A stretch of 11,892 nt of DNA from Beroe ovata (GCA_946803715.1 CAMPET010000106.1:142262-154153), one strand, 5' to 3'. Positions 1-7,113 are shown, numbered from the stretch's first letter. Program-made: numbers and translations. The notes: a model not told the origin generated them from the sequence alone.

Positions 1-45
1 TGTGTGTTTGTGTCTGTGTGTTTGTGTGTGTGTGTGTGTGTGTGT
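1..45. repeat. (TG)n microsatellite
   Basis: A TG dinucleotide tract with TTTG and TCTG interruptions, ending in a pure run just before TACATC. It is cut by the window edge. Reading frames through it give only Cys/Val runs and are not genes. Confidence 0.95.
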
Positions 46-561
46 ACATCATGGTATTGTCAGTCGATTAGGAGTCATTAACATACCGTTATTAGACATT
101 CTGTCACGTCCACCTACCTCGTCCCAGCCTGTTTTGTATTCAGACACACCGGCGTCATCAATTCACCTCTTTGTCTTGTGGTGTTTGTTGGTCCACTCCC
201 ATGTACGCATGCAATGCACAATCAGACAACCACACACATACACACAAAAAATTCCCCTGTGTGTATAATACATGAATGGTGTATCATTTTATGTCTGTTC
301 TGTATATATTGTAATTATACTGTATGCCATATAATTACGATGTTATTAGGTAATTACGGCGGACCTATCTTACGGCTTGCCTGCCTTGATATGTGGGAGT
401 TATAAAACACAACAATAGTATCTAATGTTATAGCATGGAACTTTCTTACTTTCATGCCATGAAAGTATGAGAATTTCAGCTGTAGAATTCCAAGAACGGT
501 CAGAAAAATGGAGTTTTCATGTTTTTATTTGAGTCATTTGAACTCGATTTCCCTGTTTCAG
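46..561. other. non-coding flank or upstream intron of the PH-domain gene
   Basis: No convincing exon is seen on either strand. The last part reads as the 3' end of an intron: a pyrimidine-rich TTTCCCTGTTTCAG abuts the first PH exon. The stretch also holds a short CA-rich patch (about 229-247) and one perfect palindrome (447-467). Whether an upstream coding exon lies to the left of the window cannot be seen. Confidence 0.6.
447..467. repeat. perfect 10-bp palindrome
   Basis: TACTTTCATG and its exact reverse complement CATGAAAGTA are separated by one base. The arms lie about 95 bp upstream of the first PH exon. The spacer is too short for an RNA hairpin loop without opening the stem, so a DNA-level site or chance are both possible. 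Confidence 0.8.
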
Positions 562-641
562 AAGGTACGAATGCTGTCAGACGGAGAAATGCGAGATAAG
601 AAGTGGGATAACAAGAGTGGCTGGTTGTGGAAGCAGGGCGG
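562..641 (+). CDS. PH-domain protein, exon with start of the domain
   Basis: First of four exons that together encode one PH domain, a fold that commonly docks proteins to phosphoinositides or to protein partners at membranes. The acceptor is TTTCCCTGTTTCAG and the donor CGG|GTATGT. The exon enters at phase 0 and leaves with two bases of a Gly codon. Of the 120 joined residues, 1-27 come from here. They include KSGWLWKQGG (18-27), the classic beta-1 strand with its Gly-Trp-Leu and the basic Lys24. Two internal Met codons (residues 4 and 10) could be starts if upstream exons are untranslated; otherwise coding continues to the left. The wording recalls evectin (PLEKHB) and cytohesin-type PH domains, but the family is not identified. 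Confidence is high because the next exon fits in phase and completes the motif. Confidence 0.85.
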
Positions 642-1590
642 GTATGTTATTAATAACCCAGTCTTTCTTTCCGTCTTTTTGTTGAAATGAGACAGTAATT
701 AGCTGATGATGCGAGTAGCTGCTACGCATGATACGTCTGACATCGCGCTCAGAGTGACACAAATTTGTAGGCATTTCAATCGTGCTCATCACCGGTACCA
801 TCACAAGGATCATGAAGTGTTGTAAGTAGTGCTATGCTCTCACATTCCTGCATGCCGCTAATACCGCACACTTTTTTAAAATATTCCATAACTCCGTGGT
901 TTTCAACATTTCTGATAGCACTGTAGCCTCTCTCTCTTTAAGAGATGCATGTTTCTGATTACAAATCGTCGCATGTCAAAACTCAATATTATTCGCTTGG
1001 TATGGTGTTTGTTCAACGAGCAAATAAATTGTCTGCATACATCAAGTTCAGAGCTGCTGACACATGTTAGGTGCTGCGCGCGTCTCGTAAACGTAGCGCG
1101 CGGGGTTGAAACCAAGGATTGACTGAAAAATGTAGCATTTATCTGAGACGCGCACGCGAATCCGCGCTTTAATTCTCTCGGATTTCATGCCTATCGGAAG
1201 TAGAATACTAGTTGTTTATAAACCGCACCACTGGCTAACTTTCAAAAGGCTTGACAATATTTGCTTACCAGTTAAACGCCATGTATATACGAAAGAAACG
1301 TGTAATTTGAATGATTTAGAATCGTGAAAGAACATAGTATAAAGCGATAAAAATTCGGGTTATTTGATCAATTCTCATTTGACTCTCAGTGAAAGGATAC
1401 TCACTTTCACTGAGCATTCCTTCACCAAGTTGAAAAATGATTGATTAAGAAACCCGAAACCGATCTATGAACTCCTTAACGATAATTGATAAAGCTAGCA
1501 ACTACACAGCAGACATTATAATTATTTTCGGTTCATTGCTGATTTTGCATAGCTATAGCTATATATTTGTGTAGCTATAGCGTAGGTATA
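642..1590. other. intron 1 of the PH gene, part left of the GPCR gene
   Basis: No coding signal is recognised. It holds a foldback repeat (1354-1458) and a CpG-rich patch near 1075-1165 in which GCGCGTCTC is repeated inverted about 65 bp later. Close to the GPCR 3' end there are TAGCTATAG-type short palindromes (about 1549-1580). Confidence 0.6.
1354..1458. repeat. foldback (hairpin-forming) repeat
   Basis: The outer arms read TTCGGGTT...TGATCAAT on the left and ATTGATTAAGAAACCCGAA, their near reverse complement, on the right. The apical stem is perfect over 11 bp: CTCAGTGAAAG (1385-1395) against CTTTCACTGAG (1404-1414), with an 8-base loop. The middle of the stem is poorly paired. It lies in PH intron 1 and about 130 bp beyond the GPCR polyadenylation signal. 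It could be a short MITE-like element or a hairpin RNA; the sequence alone does not decide. Confidence 0.7.
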
Positions 1591-1596
1591 TTTATT
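1591..1596 (-). terminator. polyadenylation signal of the GPCR gene
   Basis: On the minus strand AATAAA begins only five bases after the TAA stop of the GPCR, in the run TAAATGTAAATAAA. A tandem near-match makes this a plausible signal with a very short 3' UTR. Use of the site is inferred. Confidence 0.55.
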
Positions 1597-1601
1597 TACA
1601 T

Positions 1602-2783
1602 TTACAGCGTGCTCTCGCATACAATCAGTGTCGTAGATCGTTCTGTCTCGATTAACGGCACAGTAGAACAGACATTTTCTGATGAAACGCGATTGTCCTC
1701 TACATCGTCCACTTCTGCAATTACACGATACCTGTCCGTGAAGACCCTGTGACTATGCCTGCCAGGTGATATGACAGTCACAACAGCAGGACGGTATTCA
1801 TGCTCTATCCTGTCATTCAAGTTTTGTGGCAGACGCGATAGCACTTCGCGAACTGTTGTCGAATAAACACGGGAAATTGTCACAGAAACAAATGTCCTAA
1901 ATTCAGTGACTCGCCACAGATGAATGAGAGGGTTCACCAGTGCATTGATAACGACCCCAACAGTAAATGACCACACAAAGGCGTACTTGACAAGGGGCGT
2001 CGTCCTATATTTTTCCAGTGCAGCAATTCCATCCAGATTCACTTTTATGATGAAACTCACAATCAGTGACATAAGGGGCAGATTACAGAGCAAATATGCC
2101 GCTGTAAACACAACAATCGCCAGGAAACTCCGTCGCTGATGTGTTCGTATAGCTCGTCCTGCCACGTACTGTCTGATGATCAGTTTTTGAACAGAAACCA
2201 CAAACGATGACAATATCAACGGGAATGGTAGGAAAAACATCAACATTGGGATGAAAGTTATCGTCATTGATTTGATTGTTATATTCTGTGCCTCTGTAGC
2301 AGCAAATAACGGCACACAGCCTCCCAGCGACTCTACGTAGAGATACCTCTCTCCGAACAGCCAAGGGGAGACGACAAGAACGGCTAAAAAGGCTAAGTCA
2401 ACAGCAACTATTATCACTGGGTTACACGGTCTTGTTTTAAGTGGGCTAATGATCCTGATAGTTCTAATGACGCTGATTATTGCAACCAGATGAGCAGAAC
2501 AAATACACGCTGTCCTCCAAAGAGAGCCCCAAGCCTGGCAGAATATTACATCGCAAAATATCGATCTTTTTGGGGACAGATAGGATATTGCGCTAAATAC
2601 GGCAAGGATTAAAATCGTGTTATCACAAATCGCCACTATAATGAACAACTTGGCGAAGTAAAATTTCCGTTGCCTGAAGAAGCTAGTGGCAATGGTGTTG
2701 AGAAGGAATCCGAACAGTAGACAGGAGAGTTGTGTTGCTGCAACGCCTCTGTAGGAGAGGGATATGGTATGGTCCTTCGACAT
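1602..2783 (-). CDS. intronless rhodopsin-like G protein-coupled receptor, divergent
   Basis: A 393-residue plasma-membrane receptor in one exon. Seven hydrophobic segments lie near residues 16-35, 43-65, 87-113, 122-144, 171-198, 218-245 and 267-290. Class A landmarks are present but altered. Asn29 stands in TM1 and Asp54 in TM2 (ICD). Cys82 and Cys156 can form the TM3-loop 2 disulfide. The DRY site reads I-R107-T, TM6 has CNLP (233-236) in place of CWxP, and TM7 ends in NPLIH (284-288) in place of NPxxY, followed by a helix-8-like WRVTEFR. The C-tail of about 97 residues is polar. The ligand is unknown. Such divergent single-exon receptors form large lineage-specific sets in echinoderms, molluscs and other invertebrates, often thought chemosensory; that role is inference. 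The start has a G at -3 and no in-frame extension is needed. The gene lies nested and antisense in PH intron 1. Confidence 0.9.
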   Translation of the reverse strand: MSKDHTISLSYRGVAATQLSCLLFGFLLNTIATSFFRQRKFYFAKLFIIVAICDNTILILAVFSAISYLSPKRSIFCDVIFCQAWGSLWRTACICSAHLVAIISVIRTIRIISPLKTRPCNPVIIVAVDLAFLAVLVVSPWLFGERYLYVESLGGCVPLFAATEAQNITIKSMTITFIPMLMFFLPFPLILSSFVVSVQKLIIRQYVAGRAIRTHQRRSFLAIVVFTAAYLLCNLPLMSLIVSFIIKVNLDGIAALEKYRTTPLVKYAFVWSFTVGVVINALVNPLIHLWRVTEFRTFVSVTISRVYSTTVREVLSRLPQNLNDRIEHEYRPAVVTVISPGRHSHRVFTDRYRVIAEVDDVEDNRVSSENVCSTVPLIETERSTTLIVCESTL

Positions 2784-2835
2784 AGCGAGCTGATCAAAGA
2801 CTTGTGTTACAAATTCATACTACCAAAGGTTGCGA

Positions 2836-2842
2836 ATTTATA
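2836..2842 (-). promoter_or_regulatory. TATA-like box for the GPCR gene
   Basis: On the minus strand TATAAAT lies about 53 bp upstream of the GPCR start codon, which would put transcription start roughly 20-25 bp before the ATG. Position and motif fit a core promoter, but such AT-rich words are common by chance here. Confidence 0.3.
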
Positions 2843-2914
2843 ACAGCTCGAATATTGATGTTGATAACACTGATAGCAGAAAAGAGGGTGCGACCTATGA
2901 GTAGTATAATGACC

Positions 2915-3111
2915 TTAATGGCGATGAGAGATAGTCCTTTTATTCTGTTTTGACTCTGTTAACAAAATGAAAATGCGTCTTTGAATTGCAAAAAATTTCG
3001 TCGTTCAAGGACATCGTTAAACTCAAATTTGATCGCAATTAGAATACGCATTTTCATTTTGTTCACAGAATCAGAAGAGAATTAGCCAACTATCTATCAT
3101 CGTAACTCAAG
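2915..3111. repeat. long foldback repeat, about 200 bp
   Basis: The arm 2942-2998 and the reverse complement of 3025-3082 match at 42 of the first 50 aligned bases, including the perfect run AACAAAATGAAAATGCGT. The spacer is 26 bp. Weaker pairing extends outward (GATGAGAGATAGT against ACTATCTATCATC) to about 2915 and 3111. It lies between the GPCR promoter region and PH exon 2. The word ACCTTAATGGCG occurs at the left edge (about 2913) and again near 3144 as a direct repeat. It may be a MITE or foldback transposon remnant; no open frame is associated. Confidence 0.8.
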
Positions 3112-3246
3112 CGACTCTTATTCAATCGTAACGTACGTAGGTTACCTTAATGGCGTTACAAAAATTGATCTCCATAGTTTCATGAAATATTGCACACAAC
3201 AGCCTCAAATTATTCCTGCGTAAGTGGATTCAAAATTCATTTTCAG

Positions 3247-3328
3247 TTCACGCAATAACAGAGGTTGGAAAAAAAGATGGTTCGTTTTTGCTGATGATGT
3301 GTTTACCTACTACACATCCAATAAGCAG
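3247..3328 (+). CDS. PH-domain protein, second exon (beta-2/beta-3)
   Basis: The acceptor is TTCATTTTCAG|T and the donor CAG|GTAGAA. The single T at the start completes the split Gly codon of the previous exon, so the phases agree exactly. Residues 28-54 of the joined domain include RGWKKRWFVF (32-41) and FTYYTSNKQ (46-54), the textbook beta-2 and beta-3 of a PH domain. Lys24 of the previous exon with K35-K36-R37 here forms the basic K-x(10)-K-K-R pattern seen in many phosphoinositide-binding PH domains; lipid binding itself is inferred. The exon ends at phase 0. It is separated from exon 1 by 2,605 bp that contain the antisense GPCR gene. Confidence 0.92.
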
Positions 3329-3392
3329 GTAGAAGCGAACTTCTTCAATATCAATATCAATATGAATGAGTAATACGGGAGTATCAAGAATG

Positions 3393-3434
3393 ACGTATTT
3401 GATGAACGTATTTGATGATTAACTTATTTGATGA
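3393..3434. repeat. short tandem repeat ACGTATTTGATGA x3
   Basis: Two perfect copies (3393-3405, 3406-3418) and one variant (ACTTATTTGATGA, 3422-3434) lie directly before the MITE-like element. The last copy overlaps the first base of its target duplication. Confidence 0.8.
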
Positions 3435-3439
3435 TTTTA

Positions 3440-4193
3440 CGGGGGATACCCGGGTACTAAGTTGCAGACACAGGTCCGACTATCCTGCATTTTTGGGTCT
3501 GGGGGTACCCACCCTGTACTAAGTGGACAAAAATATTGTTACACTCACCTCAAATTGGCGATTCTATAGCATTATAATGTCTTATAACTTAACATTTAAG
3601 TGGAAAATTAGGTGTCAAAAACACATCGTGGTATCATTTTCCGTGATGAATGATGGAATCGTCAATTCATTTTTAAAGTCTCGTTACTGGGCATGGACTT
3701 TTCAAGCATTCTGAGGTTTTTGCTTGCTCCAGCATAACAATGATTATCTGTCAATAACGTACTCGGTCTTGAAAGTAGAACGTGCTCTGAACTCTGAAAA
3801 GCACGTGGCGCGGGAAAAACATACGCAATTGCGGAAGTAGATTAATTGTGAATCCCACACCGCAATAGTGTTGACTGTCTAATGTGACATTAGCTAGATT
3901 GGAAGGCAAGCAGTCCCGAAGTTCAGGTCAAAAAATGTTTCGCAATGCCTCGAAAACATTTTACTGAGTAATTTTCAAGCAAAAACTGAATTTCAGAGAT
4001 TTTTACCGCTTGAAATTCCATGAATGTTTTGAAATCAGTAGAATTTGGTGTATTTTAGTACCCAGGTACCAACCGACTTTCCGATTTCTACCAGATGACG
4101 ACGTGCTTTAGTACCCAGGTACTAAAGTACATTTTTGAGAAAAATAGACCCACCCACTGGCCCTGCAACTTGGTACCCGAACACCCCTCCCGG
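3440..4193. mobile_element. MITE-like non-autonomous DNA element, 754 bp
   Basis: The ends are imperfect inverted repeats. The left end is CGGGGGATACCCGGGTACTA followed by AGTTGCAG; the right end, read in reverse complement, is CCGGGAGGGGTGTTCGGGTA followed by CCAAGTTGCAG. They share CGGGTACYAAGTTGCAG. ATTTTA stands on both sides (3434-3439 and 4194-4199), as expected of a 6-bp target duplication. Inside, near-palindromic TTTAGTACCCAGGTAC words recur (about 4056 and 4113), and GGGGGTACCCACC lies near the left end. No transposase frame exists, so it would have needed an enzyme from elsewhere. The superfamily is not assigned. It fills most of PH intron 2. Confidence 0.7.
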
Positions 4194-4220
4194 ATTTTAA
4201 TGTGATATGCTTCGTTTCAG

Positions 4221-4280
4221 AATGCTGAAAGCCTTAGTTGCATAGCTTTGTCGAACTTCAAAGAAGTCAAGATAGCGCAG
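4221..4280 (+). CDS. PH-domain protein, third exon (beta-4 region)
   Basis: A 60-bp exon, phase 0 at both ends, with acceptor CTTCGTTTCAG|A and donor CAG|GTAATA. It encodes residues 55-74, including LSCIALSNFKEVKIAQ, the expected hydrophobic strand (usually of the form G-x-I-x-L-x-x-x-x-V) between beta-3 and the later strands. Without it the PH domain would lack its beta-4, which supports the call despite its small size. The acceptor lies 27 bp beyond the right end of the MITE-like element, so the element is close to the branch-point zone. Confidence 0.82.
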
Positions 4281-4624
4281 GTAATAATAATTGATAACTG
4301 CCAACTTCGAATTAACTTGGTAGCAGCTTTCATGATTAATAGAAAATGGTATTCTTGGGTAGGGATCCCAAATGTTTTTGATCACGTGACAGCTTTTCTG
4401 TATCTGTGTTGTCATTGGTCAATCACGGTATGGAACTAAACGAAGAATTGTGTCATTTTCCTGACAGACAGTCACATTAATCATAGAGGAATGATTATAT
4501 AATAGTTGTCACAGCAACACTGTTGCCATAACAACCAATAATCAATATTGCTAAGCAACCGGTGTTGCCATAACAACCAATGTTGTGAAGCAACAGTTTT
4601 AGTTACATCTGCCGTATCTCTCAG
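4281..4624. other. intron 3 of the PH gene
   Basis: 344 bp, from GTAATA to TATCTCTCAG. The only structure seen is the 42-bp tandem repeat at 4521-4598. Confidence 0.75.
4521..4598. repeat. 42-bp tandem repeat with GTTGC/GCAAC palindromes
   Basis: The unit starting TGTTGCCATAACAACCAA occurs at 4521 and again at 4563; the second copy diverges after 19 bases. GCAACA and TGTTGC are inverted around it (4514-4526), so the block can fold. It ends 26 bp before the last PH exon. Confidence 0.8.
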
Positions 4625-4762
4625 TCTGAGAAAGACACCTCACGGCAAAAGTACACATTCGAGTTGATCACGATCCACCGCATTTATCTCCTGGCAGCTG
4701 AAACAAGCGAGGAAAGGACGCTGTGGTGCAACATTCTCATGCTAGCTATCACCCAGTATAAG
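4625..4762 (+). CDS. PH-domain protein, fourth exon (last strands and C-terminal helix)
   Basis: 138 bp, phase 0 at both ends; acceptor CCGTATCTCTCAG|T, donor AAG|GTATGG. It encodes residues 75-120. KYTFELITIHRIYLLAAET (83-101) is the beta-5 to beta-7 segment and EERTLWCNIL (103-112) the C-terminal alpha helix with the near-invariant PH Trp (108). The WCxxL arrangement also occurs in ARAP-type PH domains, but the family stays open. The donor shows that the protein continues; the next exon, which must begin at phase 0, was not found with confidence. With the three earlier exons the domain is complete at about 100 residues. Confidence 0.9.
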
Positions 4763-5462
4763 GTATGGAACACATCAGGGTACGCCCTCTTTTTCAATGT
4801 TTTAGGGGTTCAGTCATTTTCTGGCAGATGTCGATGATGAGATCTATTGCAAGATGATAGTATTCAGTATCGGCGTAACGAGAGTATGGATTCATTTTAT
4901 TTCTGAAAGCGGGGAAGGGAATGTCGAATTGTCCTGAAACTTGTTTCGGGCTCAACTTACCGCCACAATGAAATGTGTGGTCCTAGATCTAGGGATGATG
5001 GAATGATTTTCAGTGTCTTTTTTCTCGCTTTCGAGGAAAACTTCGCCAAACAAATTGTTTGAAACAATGCTCGACTTCTTCGGATGTTCTTAGCAAGAAC
5101 TTAATATGTAGACGAAATCTTGACATCAGTTTTTGTTGAAAAATTATATAATAGAAGGTCTTATAGGAAGTCTGTCTTGGAAAATGTAAGATTATTTCAA
5201 AAGTTTGTCTTTTGTGTGTGTGTTTGTGTGTGTATGTGTGTTTGTGTGATTCTGTGTTTGTGTGATTCTGTGTTTGTGTGTATGTGTGTGTGTGTGTATG
5301 TTTGTGTGTGTGTTTGTTTGTGTGTGTTNGCCCAAATTCAGTTCTAGAAATGAGTAGATATGAGTGCATATTCATCCGGAAGGTGCTAACAGTCGTAATC
5401 AGCGATTATGGCAGCCCCCCCTTCCTGCATAGCCTCGTCAAATGATATATGCAATCACTCAG
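4763..5462. other. intron or intergenic stretch between the PH and EF-hand exons
   Basis: No exon is supported. A stretch open after TTTTCAG at 5013 (about 42 codons, Cys- and Ser-rich) and one after TCTGGCAG at about 4835 were read and not accepted: neither has a good donor or a recognisable domain. The TG-rich tract at 5213-5328 and one N (5329) lie near the right end. Confidence 0.5.
5213..5328. repeat. interrupted (TG)n microsatellite
   Basis: TG repeats with TTTG and TATG variants and a twice-repeated TGTGTTTGTGTGATTC word. The tract ends at an N (5329), probably an unresolved base in the repeat. Confidence 0.95.
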
Positions 5463-5574
5463 GTTGGCTGCGTCTGACTTTAAGAATGTCTGGAGCCACT
5501 ACGACACCGACCTCAATGGTTTCATCGAGGCAGACGAGCTGGATTCCTTCCTGGCAGATCTGTTCGCTGCACAG
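5463..5574 (+). CDS. EF-hand exon of a calbindin/calretinin-like protein
   Basis: The exon encodes one canonical calcium-binding EF-hand. Helix E is DFKNVWSHY, the loop is DTDLNGFIEADE (Asp1, Asp3, Asn5, Gly6, Ile8, Glu12), and helix F is LDSFLADLF. The pattern F-x-x-V/I-W-x-x-Y-D-x-D-x-x-G-[FY]-I-E-x-x-E-L-x-x-F-L is typical of the six-EF-hand calbindin/calretinin/secretagogin family, cytosolic calcium buffers and sensors, and resembles the first hand of invertebrate calbindin-32. The acceptor is CAATCACTCAG|G and the donor CAG|GTATCA; the exon enters with the last base of a codon and ends at phase 0. An in-frame ATG at 5449 could instead make this a first exon, with a weak context. No partner EF-hand was found nearby, which is odd for this family. 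Confidence 0.8.
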
Positions 5575-5620
5575 GTATCACACGAATATACCAAATCCAT
5601 TAGAATCAACGGCAACTATT

Positions 5621-5707
5621 GCCTTATTGTTGCATCGACACCGGCACAAGTTGCCGATTGTTGTCTTATTGATGCGTTATTGTTGCCTTTTTGTTGCATC
5701 GACACCG
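5621..5707. repeat. 64-bp spaced direct repeat in intron
   Basis: GCCTTATTGTTGCATCGACA followed by CCG (5621-5643) recurs at 5685-5707 with one change (A to T). The space between holds further TTATTG/GTTGCC words. It lies just after the EF-hand donor and is not coding. Confidence 0.85.
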
Positions 5708-5752
5708 ACACACACACATACACACACGCATACAAACTCACACACACGCACA
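5707..5752. repeat. (CA)n microsatellite
   Basis: CA repeats with CATA, CGCA and AAACT interruptions. It is the clearest large tract in the window with CA rather than TG on the plus strand. Confidence 0.9.
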
Positions 5753-6108
5753 TGTCACATGTATTGGTATACACACGCCTAGAGATCATCATGAAGCACT
5801 ACAAATTCTATTTTAAGAGTTGAGTTCAGTAATCGATGTAAGCCAGACTGTATGTATCATACTCAACAGCTACGCGTAATAATAATATGATGCCATTACC
5901 TGACGATTGAGTGTTTGTGTGTGTTTGTATGTTCGCGTGTGTAATGTGTATAGCATGTGATCGGCTGTTAGCAGTGCTAGTGTTTTGCAGATTTAGTGCG
6001 AGTCGTTGGTTGCGAAATTGTTATATCCGCCTCGCAAATCGTGACACTATCCAGCGCATTTTTACGCTCTCTCCCGCTTTATCATCTGTTCATGCGATAG
6101 ATATCAGA

Positions 6109-6110
<2 letters not shown>

Positions 6111-6150
<40 letters not shown>
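6111..6150. repeat. perfect (GT)20 microsatellite
   Basis: Twenty uninterrupted GT units, followed by ATTTTTTTGTG and an N at 6164. Confidence 0.97.
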
Positions 6151-6152
<2 letters not shown>

Positions 6153-6320
6153 TTTTTTGTGTTNTTCTGTTTCATAAAAAATCGTGATTCATAATTTATG
6201 CCTTCTGCTACATAATAGGTATACATCATGGTAAGTAACTGAAATGGAAGCTTGCACTTTTCATCATTTCCCTTTCTCTTGCATTTCCGCGAGAATAAAA
6301 TTCACGGCCCTACGTGTGTC

Positions 6321-6328
<8 letters not shown>

Positions 6329-6392
<64 letters not shown>
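6329..6392. repeat. perfect (TG)32 microsatellite
   Basis: Thirty-two uninterrupted TG units, the longest pure tract in the window and a likely length-variable locus. Confidence 0.97.
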
Positions 6393-6393
<1 letters not shown>

Positions 6394-6688
6394 AGGAGAA
6401 GCCAGCAAGTGACATAATGTAATTCTGTGTTGGTGGTGGCAGGATGATCAGATAGTTTTTATCGCGCTTTTGTTCTCTCTTAATTATCACTGCCACCTTT
6501 CTTATCAAGGTCATATCATATGGCTGATATCCGTGCAACATACCCAAGTCAAGTTTTAACTGAAGAGTCGTGATTTTCGCCATAGAAAGTTGTTGTATAG
6601 TTAATTTAACTGCAGAACAACTAGTTAATACCTGCATGTTCAGGTCACTATAATAACCATCTGAGTAGTGGTCCTGGTATATACTTGT

Positions 6689-6718
6689 TTCCTCTCTCTC
6701 TCCCCATCTCTCTCTCCT
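6689..6718. repeat. polypyrimidine (CT)n tract
   Basis: CT repeats with one CCCCA break, followed by TATATAATAAG. It would make a good 3' splice-site tract, but no coding exon follows the AG. Confidence 0.85.
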
Positions 6719-6924
6719 ATATAATAAGCATCTAATGAGTTACTATCGTGCTTAAGTATGGCTTCCGCCTATTCCACATTTTTCCGATCATTTGCAGTTA
6801 CGCGTCCTTTTTGTCTGGTCGATAATATCATGGCCGAGAATTGAGATTTTTTTAGCATCCACGAATTTGCATAGAACCGCCCTTAACTGGTATTTAATCT
6901 TGTTAATTAACTAATAGTGACACT

Positions 6925-7012
6925 TGTATGTCTGTCACACTCACTCAGACACACAATGCACACACCCAAGTCTTTGGTGTGCATTGGTGTGTGTGCGTGT
7001 GACTGACATACA
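6925..7012. repeat. imperfect hairpin with CA/TG arms
   Basis: The outer arms TGTATGTCTGTCACAC (6925-6940) and GTGTGACTGACATACA (6997-7012) pair at 15 of 16 positions. Inside, AATGCACAC pairs perfectly with GTGTGCATT around a loop of roughly a dozen bases. It is richer in structure than a simple CA/TG tract folding on itself, because the non-repeat words also pair. Confidence 0.75.
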
Positions 7013-7103
7013 CAAATACATGTCCTCGTGACAAGGATAGGTAATAGTCATTGACACTGTCACATAACTATTTGTCATGACGTGTGCGCGTGAGAAAGGT
7101 GAC

Positions 7104-7113
7104 GTGTGTGTGN

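Noticed and set aside
5014-5140. About 42 open codons after a TTTTCAG acceptor-like site.
   Set aside because: No good donor of the needed phase and no domain; Cys/Ser-rich composition looks like chance.
6302-6637. A minus-strand frame of 111 codons running through the long TG tract.
   Set aside because: Much of it is a Thr-His run from the microsatellite; the rest has no recognisable pattern.
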